Below are positions 32,486 through 42,671 of a stretch of DNA of 64,000 nt, one piece after another. The stretch comes from Glaciihabitans arcticus (GTDB lineage: Bacteria > Actinomycetota > Actinomycetes > Actinomycetales > Microbacteriaceae): contig NZ_SISG01000001.1 of NCBI RefSeq assembly GCF_004310685.1, forward strand, positions 1,178,001 to 1,242,000, in the 5' to 3' direction. The notes under the pieces were generated by a model. The model had not been told where the DNA came from and did no database searches. It saw nothing but the letters and a program-made list of their open reading frames with translations. Numbering within the stretch: the stretch's first letter is position 1; every line of letters begins with the position of its first letter. The position numbers were made by a program, and so were the translations under genes.

Positions 32486-33261
32486 GGCGTCGGCGCATCC
32501 ACGGCGCCGCCGAAGCGCCGGTTGCGGGTCGCGTACACGCCCACGGCCTCCCACAGCTGTTCGCGGGTGAAGTCGGGCCAGAGCGTGTCAAGGAACACCA
32601 TCTCGGCATACGCGCTCTGCCAGGGCATGAAGTTGCTCATCCGCTGCTCCCCCGACGATCGCAGGAACAGGTCGACATCCGGCAGGTCGGGCGTATACAG
32701 GTGCCGTTGGATCGACTTCTCCGTGATCGTCTCCCCCGCAGCCAATGCGGCGCGCACGGCGTCGACGATCTCCTGCCGTCCGCCGTAATTGACGCACATC
32801 GTGAGGGTCAACACCGAATTGTGGGCGGTCAGCTGCTCGGCGAACTGCAGTTCCTTGATCACGGATGTCCACAGTCGCGGCTTCCTGCCTGCCCACCGAA
32901 CGCGAACTCCCCAGTCGTTGAGCTGGTCGCGGCGGCGGTGCAGCACGTCCCGGTTGAACCCCATGAGGAACTTGACTTCCTCGGGGGATCGCTTCCAGTT
33001 CTCCGTGGAGAACGCGTACACGCTGAGATGCTTGACGCCGACCTGAATGGCGCCGGCGACGACATCGAGCAGCGACGCCTCCCCCGCCTTGTGGCCTTCG
33101 ATACGTGTGAGGCCGCGCCCGTTGGCCCAGCGTCCGTTGCCGTCCATGACGATGGCCACGTGCTCGGGAACCGCACCGCGGGCGAAGGACGGCGGGTAGA
33201 CACCGGTCCAGTCGAGGGGCTTGAAGTCGACGGCGTCCTTGTGGGTCTTACGCACGCTCAC
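32482..33261 (-). CDS. uppS: undecaprenyl (polyprenyl) diphosphate synthase
   Basis: A 259-residue cis-prenyltransferase that makes the lipid carrier for peptidoglycan. The catalytic Asp is in [20 protein letters not shown]. Further family motifs are [28 protein letters not shown], the [13 protein letters not shown] region and the diphosphate-binding [20 protein letters not shown]. The usual RTSGE reads RSSGE here. The GTG start (33261-33259) overlaps the recO TGA as GTGA. Product chain length cannot be told from sequence. Confidence 0.94.
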   Translation of the reverse strand: MSVRKTHKDAVDFKPLDWTGVYPPSFARGAVPEHVAIVMDGNGRWANGRGLTRIEGHKAGEASLLDVVAGAIQVGVKHLSVYAFSTENWKRSPEEVKFLMGFNRDVLHRRRDQLNDWGVRVRWAGRKPRLWTSVIKELQFAEQLTAHNSVLTLTMCVNYGGRQEIVDAVRAALAAGETITEKSIQRHLYTPDLPDVDLFLRSSGEQRMSNFMPWQSAYAEMVFLDTLWPDFTREQLWEAVGVYATRNRRFGGAVDAPTP

Positions 33262-33986
33262 GCGGAGCGCTCCACGTGCTGCAGGGAGCGCAGCGTGCGC
33301 TCGAGGTGGAACTGCGTGTACGCCGCGACGACACCGCTGGCCTGGCTGCGATGGCGTTCCTCGGACGCCTCGACGGCATCCCACTCACCGGTGAGCAGCG
33401 AGCCGAGCAGGCTGAGTGTCGCGAGCTCGAGTCGGGGCGACCCGGGGGGAGCCACGGCATCCGCCACCACGCCCCCGAGTTGCGGCACGAAGACCGTGTG
33501 GGGGCCGGGGGCCCCGGTGACAGCACAGTCGATGAAGCTGGGTGCCCATCCCGCAATCGACAGCGCGCGAAGCAGGTAGGAGTCGAGTGTCACGCTCGAG
33601 TCGTGCTCGCCGCGGGCCAGTGAACGCAGGGCACCGACCAGCAGGAGGTACTGCTGCAGGGACCCGTCGTCGTCGGTGATCTTGTCGGCCGTCTCGAGCA
33701 TGACACTCGCGGCCGTGTACTTGCCGTAGTCGCTCGTGATCTCGGATCCGTAGGAGCCCAACGACTCGGCCTGGGTCACGATGTCGAGGCTGCGGCCCTC
33801 GTAGAGCTGCACGTCGGCCACCATGAACGGCTCCAGCCGCGCGCCGAACTTCGACCCGGTGCGCCGCACACCCTTCGCGACGGCCCGGATCTTGCCGTGA
33901 CTGCGCGAGAGCATCGTGACTATGCGGTCGGCCTCACCCAGCTTGTGGGTGCGCAGCACAACTGCTTCGTCACGATAGAGGGGCAT
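33258..33986 (-). CDS. recO: recombination mediator RecO
   Basis: A 242-residue protein that loads RecA with RecR and anneals single strands. The N-terminal OB fold begins [20 protein letters not shown] and [20 protein letters not shown], and the helical domain follows, with [20 protein letters not shown]. Many RecO proteins have a four-cysteine zinc site in the C-terminal half; here only one cysteine remains, in [12 protein letters not shown], so zinc binding is probably lost. Otherwise length and order are normal. It is first of the recO-uppS-small gene unit and divergent from the broken gene at 34022. Confidence 0.9.
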   Translation of the reverse strand: MPLYRDEAVVLRTHKLGEADRIVTMLSRSHGKIRAVAKGVRRTGSKFGARLEPFMVADVQLYEGRSLDIVTQAESLGSYGSEITSDYGKYTAASVMLETADKITDDDGSLQQYLLLVGALRSLARGEHDSSVTLDSYLLRALSIAGWAPSFIDCAVTGAPGPHTVFVPQLGGVVADAVAPPGSPRLELATLSLLGSLLTGEWDAVEASEERHRSQASGVVAAYTQFHLERTLRSLQHVERSA

Positions 33987-34021
33987 TGTTCCATTATCCG
34001 CTCTGCCACGACAATGGAGCT

Positions 34022-34755
34022 GTGACGACAGGCGCGATTCTGGTTACCGGGGGCACCGGCACGCTCGGGCGTGACCTCGTGCCCATGCTGCGAGACAGAG
34101 GGGCGGATGTCACGGTCCTGAGTCGCCGCGCTGCACCCGGCGTCCGCGTGGCCGACCTCGCGAGCGGCGCGGGCCTCGCGGACGCTCTCGACGGGATCAG
34201 CACCGTGGTTCACCTCGCGGCCGGCAAGCGCCAGGCGGAGGAAGCGCAACGGCTCGTGTCCGCGTGCGAGGCGGCGGGCATCCAGCACCTGGTCTTCATC
34301 TCGATCGTCGGGATCGACGCGATCCCCTACCCGTACTAGGTGGCGAAGCTCGCGGCCGAGCAGATCGTCGAGGCGAGTACCGTACCGACGACGATCTTCC
34401 GCACGACGCAGTTCCACCAGTTCGTCGTCGGGGTGTTCTTCGCGCCGCAGCGCCGGCTGCCAGTCGTGTTCGCGCCGTCGCTGTCCATCCAGCCGATCGA
34501 CACCCGGGTCGTCGCGAGTGTGCTGGCTGATGCCGCGCTCGGCGCACCGCAGGGCCGCCTGCCGGATCTCGGCGGCCGGAGGTGCTCACCGGGCGCGAAC
34601 TCGCGACCCTGTACGCACCGGGCAAGCGGGTGCTCGGGTTCTCACTGTTCGGGAAGATCTGGCAGGCATTCCGCGCCGGGCACCACCTGGCGCCGTCCTC
34701 CCGGGCGGCCGGACGGACATTCGCCGACTTCCTCGCCGAGGAGCCGCCAGAATAG
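34022..34755 (+). pseudogene. NmrA/SDR-like NAD(P)-binding protein, inactivated
   Basis: Starts GTG 34022 with [20 protein letters not shown], the nucleotide-binding motif of NmrA-like atypical SDR proteins, and runs to HLVFISIVGIDAIPYPY, where an in-frame TAG (34337-34339) interrupts it. The expected continuation follows directly (VAKLAAEQIVEASTVPTTIF). A single-base deletion near 34575 then shifts the frame; reading resumes one frame over as PEVLTGRELATLYAPGKRV and ends at TAG 34753-34755. Intact homologues are about 240-250 residues, which fits the combined length. Two independent lesions argue for a real pseudogene rather than recoding. Confidence 0.85.
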
Positions 34756-34759
34756 GGAG

Positions 34760-35425
34760 GTGACTCCCACCCTGTTCGTGATCCCGCTCTGGGCCGACCT
34801 CCTCGCCGTCGGCATCGGCGCGCTGCAGGGGGCGCTGTTCGCGGCGCAGTTCCGTGACCGCCGACTCGACCTGCTCGGTGTAGCGATCATCGGCATCGCG
34901 ACCGGCTTCGGCGGCGGCCTGCTGCGTGACATCCTGCTCGGCGAGCTGCCCGCCGCCCTGCAGAGCAACTGGTACCTGCCCGTCGCCACCCTTGCCGCCC
35001 TGCTCGGGATGCTCCTGCAGCGCGTCCTGACCCGACTGTCGGCGCTGATCACCGTGCTGGACGCGTTGACCATCGGACTGTTCGGGGCCATCGGAACAAC
35101 GAAAGCCCTCGCGATGGGCGTTCCGCCCGTGCCCGCCGTGTTCGTGGGAGCACTCTCCGCCGTCGGCGGCTCGATCCTGCGCGACCTGCTGCTGACCCTC
35201 CCGATCGCGATCATGCAGGTCGGGTCGCTCTATGCGATCGCCGCCCTCGCCGGGGCGGGAACCCTGGTCGGACTCGCGGCGCTCGGCGTGAACGTGCTCG
35301 TCGCCGCCGTCGTGTGTGTGGTGGTGACGTTCGGCGTGCGGGTGCTTGCGGTGCTGTTCAAGTGGAGCCTGCCGGAGCAGCGGCACATCCAGCGCATACC
35401 GACGCTGCGGCGCCGCGCCCGCTGA
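34760..35425 (+). CDS. TRIC-type (UPF0126) cation channel family protein
   Basis: A 221-residue membrane protein with about seven helices in two repeats. Each repeat carries the family motif: ATGFGGGLLRDILLGELPA and SAVGGSILRDLLLTLPIA (GGxxRD). Prokaryotic TRIC homologues conduct K+; some UPF0126 members transport glycine. The start is uncertain: GTG 34760 directly abuts AGGGAGG, and GTG 34778 is the alternative. It lies four bases after the pseudogene, so the frame that seems to fuse it with the pseudogene remnant is an artefact of the frameshift. Convergent with leuA. Confidence 0.82.
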   Translation: MTPTLFVIPLWADLLAVGIGALQGALFAAQFRDRRLDLLGVAIIGIATGFGGGLLRDILLGELPAALQSNWYLPVATLAALLGMLLQRVLTRLSALITVLDALTIGLFGAIGTTKALAMGVPPVPAVFVGALSAVGGSILRDLLLTLPIAIMQVGSLYAIAALAGAGTLVGLAALGVNVLVAAVVCVVVTFGVRVLAVLFKWSLPEQRHIQRIPTLRRRAR

Positions 35426-35458
35426 GCTGCGCGCCTCCCCCTAGGGTCCGTGAGATCT

Positions 35459-35537
35459 GGAAATTCAGGGCTTTGGTCAGCGCCTATCTCCAAAGCTCCC
35501 GCCTCAGCGGCTTGCGCGACCAAATCCCTGAATTTCC
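35459..35537 (+). repeat. palindromic element copy 6 (79 bp)
   Basis: Left arm GGAAATTCAGGGCTTTGGTC, right arm GACCAAATCCCTGAATTTCC followed by GCAAC. The arms pair over more than 18 bp with few mismatches. It lies between convergent genes, 34 bp from the TRIC stop and 69 bp from the leuA stop. Short size class. Confidence 0.85.
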
Positions 35538-35605
35538 GCAACAACCGCGCCCACGGGGACGCGCAACGCCCCCACCCGGGCGGGCGGGGGCGTTGTACGT
35601 GAGAC

Positions 35606-37402
<1,797 letters not shown>

Positions 37403-37420
37403 TCAAGCCATCAGCGAACT

Positions 37421-37458
37421 CCGCGACGAGTGAGGCCTGGGGTTAGGACTCGTCGCGG
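37421..37458 (-). promoter_or_regulatory. leuA leader hairpin (attenuator)
   Basis: CCGCGACGAGT pairs with ACTCGTCGCGG as a perfect 11-bp stem (37421-37431 with 37448-37458) and a 16-base loop. The 5' arm on the minus strand covers the last codons of the leader peptide (CGC GAC GAG), and the stop codon is in the loop. Ribosome position on the leader would therefore decide if the hairpin forms. There is no T-run after it, so control may be translational or Rho-linked. Confidence 0.75.
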
Positions 37459-37484
37459 CAGCTAAGAAGGAGCAGACCGAACAT
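37443..37484 (-). CDS. leuL: leuA leader peptide (leucine-rich)
   Basis: A 13-codon gene encoding MFGLLLLSCRDES, with four consecutive leucine codons (CTG CTC CTT CTT), followed by TAA, 70 bp before leuA. GAGGGC precedes the ATG. Its final codons form one arm of the attenuator hairpin. Leucine-rich leaders before leuA with attenuation are known in actinobacteria. When charged tRNA-Leu is scarce, the ribosome would stall on these codons. A -10-like TAGCCT (37491-37496) lies six bases upstream, suggesting a nearly leaderless start. Confidence 0.85.
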   Translation of the reverse strand: MFGLLLLSCRDES

Positions 37485-37507
37485 GCCCTCAGGCTAGCAC
37501 CGGTGTC

Positions 37508-37586
37508 GGAAATTCAGGAATACGGTCGTACCCCGGGCCGAAACCCGGGGTACAGCGGCGTCTCGTGACAAGACCCCTGAATTTCC
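37508..37586 (+). repeat. palindromic element copy 7 (79 bp)
   Basis: Left arm GGAAATTCAGGAATACGGTC, right arm GACAAGACCCCTGAATTTCC followed by GTAAC. The interior has a perfect hairpin (TACCCCGGG with CCCGGGGTA, loop CCGAAA). It sits 15 bp from the stop of the FtsX-like permease gene and only 23 bp upstream of the leuL ATG, so it overlaps the expected leuA promoter region. Short size class. Confidence 0.85.
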
Positions 37587-37601
37587 GTAACACAGCGCGC
37601 T

Positions 37602-39002
37602 CTACTGCACCGCCAGGGCGGCGACCGGCGCGATGCGGGTCGCGCGGCGGGACGGGCCGACGGAAGCGCTCACCGTGAGTATGCCCGCGAGCACAACGAC
37701 CCCGGCGAGGAACACGAGCGGGATGCCGGGCACCACGATGCCGGGCGACCCGTTGATGCTGCCGAGCAGGGACTGCGCCCCGGCCCACCCGTAGAACGTA
37801 CCGAGTACAAGCCCGACGAGCACTGACGCGAGCGTGAGCTGCGCGCTCTCCGCGAGGATCATCGACCGCACCTGCCGGGCGGTGAAGCCGAGCGCGCGCA
37901 GCAGCCCCAGCTCGCGGGTGCGCTGCAGCACGCTGAGCGACAGGTTGTTGACCATTCCGACGGCAGCGATCACTGCGCTGAACCCCACGAGCACCGAGAA
38001 GATGATCACGGTCAGCAGCAGGCTCTCGTCGATCCCCGCGTAGTACGTGGGGTTGTTGGCCTGCGCCGCGTAGAGCATGTTCTGGTAGCTCTGCAGCGCG
38101 ACGGCGAACATGGTGACGAGGGTGACGCCGATGACGAGCCCGATGGTGGTGCGCGAGGAGCGCTCGGGGTACCGCACCGCGTTCTCGGCCGCGAGCCTGG
38201 ATGAGGCGCTCGATCCCAGCAGGCGTCCGACGAGGCGCAGGGCGGGCGGCATCACGAGGTGCGCCCCCGTGACGAGTCCGGTGAATGAGAGCAGCCCGCC
38301 GACGATCCCGATGAGCACGGCCAGAGGCGTGACCAGACCGAGGAGCATCGAGAGAACGAGGATGGCGATGCCGGTTCCGAACAGGGCCACAGCCGCAGCC
38401 GAGCGCCCCTTCGACGCGGAAGCCTCTTCGCGACTCTGCTCGGTGGATGCACCGATCGCCTGCATGGGCGAGACGACGAGCACCCGGCGGGAGCCGACCC
38501 ACGACGCGGCCCACGTTGTGAGCACCACTGTCACAACCGGGAGCAGCAGGGACCAGTCGAAGTAGCGGAAGTCCAGCTCGGGGATCACGCTCAGGAACTT
38601 GCCGCCCGTGACCGTCGCGATGGTCACGACGCTGCCGACCACCGCGCCGATGACGGATCCGATGGCACCCACGAGCAGTCCCTCGCGAGCGACCGCGGCC
38701 CGCTGGGCACGGGCGCTCGACCCGATCAGGCGCATGAGCGCGATGGTGCGGGTGCGCCCGGCGATGATGGTCGAGAAGGTGTTTGAGGTGACGACGGCGC
38801 CGGTATAGACGGCGATCGCGATGAAGACCCAGGCCACGAAGCCGAGGAGGTAGGCGACGGTGTCGCTGGATCCGGTGACATCGTCGGCCATGATGAGCTG
38901 GCTGAGTACCCCGAAGAACTGCAGCACGGCGACCCCGAAGGCGCTGCTGAGGGTCGCGACGAGGATGCTGGGCGCGTGCTCGCGCAGGCTAAAGCCGTTC
39001 AT
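37602..39002 (-). CDS. ABC transporter permease, FtsX-like family
   Basis: A 466-residue MacB/FtsX-like permease. It shows two FtsX-type modules of three to four helices: one near 60-165 (FIAIAVYTGAVVTSNTFSTI; GLLVGAIGSVIGAVVGSVVT) and one near 330-460 (TVIIFSVLVGFSAVIAAVGM; LGLLRALGFTARQVRSMIL; VSASVGPSRRATRIAPVAAL). Two further helices lie in the centre, an arrangement known in antimicrobial peptide resistance and lipid exporters. The ATG (39002) overlaps the stop of the ATPase gene (ATGA). With the two-component genes upstream it forms a four-gene sensing/export unit. Confidence 0.9.
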   Translation of the reverse strand: MNGFSLREHAPSILVATLSSAFGVAVLQFFGVLSQLIMADDVTGSSDTVAYLLGFVAWVFIAIAVYTGAVVTSNTFSTIIAGRTRTIALMRLIGSSARAQRAAVAREGLLVGAIGSVIGAVVGSVVTIATVTGGKFLSVIPELDFRYFDWSLLLPVVTVVLTTWAASWVGSRRVLVVSPMQAIGASTEQSREEASASKGRSAAAVALFGTGIAILVLSMLLGLVTPLAVLIGIVGGLLSFTGLVTGAHLVMPPALRLVGRLLGSSASSRLAAENAVRYPERSSRTTIGLVIGVTLVTMFAVALQSYQNMLYAAQANNPTYYAGIDESLLLTVIIFSVLVGFSAVIAAVGMVNNLSLSVLQRTRELGLLRALGFTARQVRSMILAESAQLTLASVLVGLVLGTFYGWAGAQSLLGSINGSPGIVVPGIPLVFLAGVVVLAGILTVSASVGPSRRATRIAPVAALAVQ

Positions 39003-39760
39003 GCGCGCTGCTCCATCCCGAGCATGTAGCTGCTGATGTCCTCGGCGCTCGAGCGGGCGCGGTCATCGACGACGCGACCGTCGGCGAGGAAGAGGATGCG
39101 GTCCGCGTAGGACGCGGCGATGGGGTCGTGCGTCACCATCGCGATGCTCTGGCCGTACTCTTTGCTCGCCGTTGCGAGCAGCGTGAGCACCTCGCGGCTG
39201 GTGCGGGAGTCGAGGTTGCCGGTGGGCTCGTCGGCGAAGACGAGGTCGGGGCGGGTGGCGAGGGCACGGGCGATCGCGACACGCTGCTGCTGTCCGCCGG
39301 AGAGTTCGTGCGGGCGGTGACCGAGCCTGTCGCGCAGGCCGAGGGAGGTGATGAGCTGGTCGATCCAGCTGCGCTCCTGCGTGGAGGGCTTGCGACCGTC
39401 GAGTTCGAACGGCAGCAGGATGTTGCCCTCGATGTCGAGCGTGGGAACGAGGTTGAACGACTGGAAGACGAAGCCGATGCGACGACGACGCAGAATGGTG
39501 AGGGCGCTGTCGTCGAGCGAGGTGATGTCGGTGTCGCCGAGGTAGACGCGACCGGAGCTGGCCGAATCGAGGCCGGCCATAATGTGCATCAGCGTGGACT
39601 TGCCCGAACCGGACGGCCCCATGATGGCGGTGAACTCGCCGCGGCGGATACCGAGGGACACTTCGCTGAGGGCCGACACGGTGTTGCCGGCGGTGCCGTA
39701 GGACTTGCTGAGGGACTCGACGCGGGCGACGAGGCCGGGGTCGGTTGAGGTGTTTTCCAT
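38999..39760 (-). CDS. ABC transporter ATPase (MacB/LolD type)
   Basis: A 253-residue ATPase of the exporter group that pairs with FtsX-like permeases. Walker A is [18 protein letters not shown], the Q-loop [10 protein letters not shown], the signature [15 protein letters not shown], Walker [13 protein letters not shown] and H-loop [15 protein letters not shown]. All catalytic residues are intact. The start is ATG 39760 ([10 protein letters not shown]); an upstream in-frame start adds 15 unrelated residues. It follows the response regulator by 76 bp and overlaps the permease start. Confidence 0.94.
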   Translation of the reverse strand: MENTSTDPGLVARVESLSKSYGTAGNTVSALSEVSLGIRRGEFTAIMGPSGSGKSTLMHIMAGLDSASSGRVYLGDTDITSLDDSALTILRRRRIGFVFQSFNLVPTLDIEGNILLPFELDGRKPSTQERSWIDQLITSLGLRDRLGHRPHELSGGQQQRVAIARALATRPDLVFADEPTGNLDSRTSREVLTLLATASKEYGQSIAMVTHDPIAASYADRILFLADGRVVDDRARSSAEDISSYMLGMEQRA

Positions 39761-39836
39761 GACTCCAACGCTACGAAGACGCGGGATGACGCGAATCGGG
39801 CGCAAGTCCCCCGCCGGTAATCCAGAAGGATGATCC

Positions 39837-40505
39837 TCAGTCGGTCAGGCGGTTCTCGTAGGCGTAGACGACCAGCTGCACGCGGTCGCGCAGGCCGAGT
39901 TTTCCGAGCACACGGCTGATGTGGGTCTTGACGGTCGCCTCGCTCAGGAACTCGTTCCCGGCGATCTCCGCGTTGCTGAGGCCGCGCGCTGCGAGGAGGA
40001 AGATCTCGCGCTCGCGCGAGGTCAGGTGGGTGAACGCCTCGGGCTCGGTGCCGGCGCCCTGCTGCGAGTCGAAGTGCTCGAACAGCTCGCGCGTCGCCGC
40101 CGCGGCGATGACCGCGGTGCCGGAGTGCACCGTGCGGATCGCGGAGAGCAGGAACTCGGGGTCGGCGTCCTTGAGCAGGAAGCCGCTCGCTCCCCCGCGG
40201 ATCGCTCGCGTGGCCGCCTCGTCGAGGTCGAAGGTGGTGAGCACAACGATGCGCGGAGCCTTTCCGCCGCGCGCTTCGGCAGCTGCGAGGATAGCCCGCG
40301 TGGACTCGATGCCGTCCATCACGGGCATGCGAATATCCATGAGGATGACGTCGGGCCGGTGCTCGGCCGCCATCGCGATGCCCTCGACACCGTTTCCTGC
40401 CTCCCCGACGAACTCGAGGTCGGGCTGGGAGGAGACGAGCATTCGGATGCCCGCACGGAACAGCGCCTGGTCATCGACGAGGCCGACGCGGATGGGAGTG
40501 CTCAT
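39837..40505 (-). CDS. NarL/LuxR-family response regulator
   Basis: A 222-residue two-component regulator. Receiver: IRVGLVDDQALFRAGIRML, phosphoacceptor Asp in DVILMDIRMPVMDGI and Lys in ASGFLLKDADPEFLL. Output: LTSREREIFLLAARGLSNAE and SEATVKTHISRVLGKLGLR, a LuxR helix-turn-helix. The ATG (40505-40503) overlaps the histidine-kinase TGA. It likely controls the downstream ABC exporter genes, as LiaR/VraR-like systems do; that link is inference. Confidence 0.93.
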   Translation of the reverse strand: MSTPIRVGLVDDQALFRAGIRMLVSSQPDLEFVGEAGNGVEGIAMAAEHRPDVILMDIRMPVMDGIESTRAILAAAEARGGKAPRIVVLTTFDLDEAATRAIRGGASGFLLKDADPEFLLSAIRTVHSGTAVIAAAATRELFEHFDSQQGAGTEPEAFTHLTSREREIFLLAARGLSNAEIAGNEFLSEATVKTHISRVLGKLGLRDRVQLVVYAYENRLTD

Positions 40506-41680
40506 GCCCTGATCTCCTGCTGGTTGGTGGGGACGGACGCTGTGACGACAAAACGCTGGCCCGTGGGCTCGGCCGTGAGCCAGCCTCCCACAAGGGCTGC
40601 GCGTTCGCGCATTCCGGCGAGGCCGTGCCCGAGGCTCACGGAGGGAACCGTGCCCTCGATGGTGTTCTCGATGGTGACGTCGACGCTCGACGGCGCCCAG
40701 TCGAAGGTCACGGTGACGGGCTTCTCGCCCTGCCCGTGGCGCAGCGCATTGGTGAGCGCCTCCTGCACGATCCGGTAGAGCGCGAGCTGCTGTCCGGTGC
40801 CGAGGTAACGGCTCTGGCCGGTCTCGGCGAAGCTGATGGTGAGTCCGGATGCGCGCATCTGGTCGAGCAGCCGGTCCAGGTCGGCGAGTACCGGCTGCGG
40901 GCCGTCGCCTTCGCTGTACCGCAGCTGGCTGAGCAGCAGGCGCACGTCGGCGAGGGCCTCGCGAGCCGTCGTGGAGATGGCGATGAGGGACTCGTCGACG
41001 GCCTCCGGGTTGGCGGCGCGTGCGTAGCGGGCTCCGTCGGCCTGGGCGACGACGACGGCGAGCGAGTGGGCGACGACGTCGTGCATGTCGCGCGCTATGC
41101 GGTTGCGCTCCTGCTCGACGATCACGACCTCTTCGGCGACCTGGCGGGCCGCGGTGCTCTCCCGGTTGCGGATGACCGCGCGAACAAGGAGGCCGAGCAG
41201 CCACGGACCGCCGAGGGCTGTCAACAGGCCTCCGAAGAGCACGGCGAACTGCAGCACGATCAGCGGAAGGTCGCTCCAGCCGAGCAGGGTGAGGGACACT
41301 CCCATGCCGGAGCCGCCGAGGGTGAGGTAGGCGGCGGCAATGAATGCACCCAGGCCCACGGACGCGAGCCCGACCCAGCGGATCACCCGGCCGCCGTAGG
41401 CGGAGGTCGTGTACAGCACCATCAGGGTCGCGACGTTGTACAGGTTGGGGTACATCCCGACAATCATCTGCAGGAGCGAGAAGAACCAGGCCATCGAGAG
41501 CGCCAGCGTGGGATTGATACGGCGCACACCGAGAGCCGCGGCGTAGCCGAGCAGCACGAAGTAGCCGGCATACCCGACCCCGGACTGGTTGCTGCCGAGC
41601 ACCGCGACGCTGCAGAGCAGGTAAGCGACCGCCAGGAAGGCGTCGACCGCGTACTGGTACGGGCGCAGGACTCGGAACAT
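40502..41680 (-). CDS. NarL-type sensor histidine kinase
   Basis: A 392-residue membrane sensor with five or six N-terminal helices (about 10-165), no large external domain, and a DHp helix NRIARDMHDVVAHSLAVVVA with the phosphoacceptor His. The ATPase domain has VQEALTNALRHGQG and SLGHGLAGMRERAALVGGW. Short-loop membrane sensors of this type usually respond to membrane or cell-wall stress. It is first in an operon of kinase, regulator, ABC ATPase and permease. Start ATG 41680; a short 88-bp gap separates it from era. Confidence 0.92.
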   Translation of the reverse strand: MFRVLRPYQYAVDAFLAVAYLLCSVAVLGSNQSGVGYAGYFVLLGYAAALGVRRINPTLALSMAWFFSLLQMIVGMYPNLYNVATLMVLYTTSAYGGRVIRWVGLASVGLGAFIAAAYLTLGGSGMGVSLTLLGWSDLPLIVLQFAVLFGGLLTALGGPWLLGLLVRAVIRNRESTAARQVAEEVVIVEQERNRIARDMHDVVAHSLAVVVAQADGARYARAANPEAVDESLIAISTTAREALADVRLLLSQLRYSEGDGPQPVLADLDRLLDQMRASGLTISFAETGQSRYLGTGQQLALYRIVQEALTNALRHGQGEKPVTVTFDWAPSSVDVTIENTIEGTVPSVSLGHGLAGMRERAALVGGWLTAEPTGQRFVVTASVPTNQQEIRA

Positions 41681-41768
41681 ACTCCAACGCTAGGTGTCCG
41701 GGCCGTCCACCGCGACGATTCGACGCGCTAATCAGCCGTCAGGCGGCAAAGATCATCCGATCGGCGTA

Positions 41769-42671
41769 TTAGAAGCCGAGGCGCCCCAGCTGGCGGGCGT
41801 CCCGCTGCCACTCCTTGGCGACCTTGACCCGCATGGACAGGAAGACCTGCTTGCCGACGAGCTTCTCGATCTCCTTGCGGGCGCGGGCACCGACATCCTG
41901 CAGGCGCTCGCCCTGGTGTCCGATGATGATGCCCTTCTGGCTGTCGCGCTCGACGAAGAGGTTGGCGTAGATCTCGACGAGGTCCTTGTCGTCGCGATCG
42001 ATCATGTCGTCGATGGTGATCGCGATCGAGTGCGGCAGTTCGTCCTGCACACCCTCGAGCGCCGCCTCGCGGATGAGCTCGCTGATGCGCGCCTCGAGTC
42101 CTTCGTCGGTGACGGCGTCTGAGGGGTAGAGGGCGGGCGACACCGGCATCAGGCCGATGAGCTGCGTCGTGAGGATGTCGAGCTGGATGTTGCTGGTCGC
42201 CGAGATCGGGATGATCGCCTCCCAGTCGTCGCGCAGCGCCGAGATCGCGAGCAGCTGCTCGGCGACGGCGGGGCGGGACGCGGCGTCGATCTTCGTAACG
42301 ATGGCCACCTTCTTCGCGCGGGGGAACGAATCGAGCTGCTCGCTGATGAACCTGTCGCCAGGTCCGAGCTTCTCGTTGGCCGGCAGGCAGAGCCCGACGA
42401 CATCGACGTCACCGAGGGTGGTCTGCACGATACTGTTGAGCCGCTCGCCGAGCAGGGTGCGCGGGCGGTGCATTCCGGGAGTGTCGACGAGAACGAGCTG
42501 CCCGTTGCTCTTGTGCACGATGCCCCGGATGGCGCGGCGCGTGGTCTGCGGCTTGGACGACGTGATGGCGACCTTCTCGCCCACCAGCGCGTTCGTCAGG
42601 GTCGACTTGCCCACGTTGGGGCGTCCGACAAAGGACACGAACCCCGCCCGGAACTGGATCTCGTCGGTCAT
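41769..42671 (-). CDS. era: GTPase Era
   Basis: A 300-residue GTPase for 16S rRNA maturation and 30S assembly. G1 is FVGRPNVGKSTLTNAL, the switch region SSKPQTTRRAIRGI, G3 VDTPGMHRPRT, and G4 TKID. The C-terminal KH domain has VERDSQKGIIIGHQGERLQD. All GTP-binding residues are intact. The ATG overlaps the TGA of the CorC/CNNM gene upstream (ATGA). Part of the conserved phoH-ybeY-CorC-era order. Confidence 0.96.
   Translation of the reverse strand: MTDEIQFRAGFVSFVGRPNVGKSTLTNALVGEKVAITSSKPQTTRRAIRGIVHKSNGQLVLVDTPGMHRPRTLLGERLNSIVQTTLGDVDVVGLCLPANEKLGPGDRFISEQLDSFPRAKKVAIVTKIDAASRPAVAEQLLAISALRDDWEAIIPISATSNIQLDILTTQLIGLMPVSPALYPSDAVTDEGLEARISELIREAALEGVQDELPHSIAITIDDMIDRDDKDLVEIYANLFVERDSQKGIIIGHQGERLQDVGARARKEIEKLVGKQVFLSMRVKVAKEWQRDARQLGRLGF

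Noticed and set aside
34340-35425. A 361-residue fusion of an NmrA-like segment with a TRIC channel
   Set aside because: The frame arises from a one-base deletion in the NmrA-like pseudogene. The middle ~50 residues are out-of-frame translation, and the TRIC domain has its own start.
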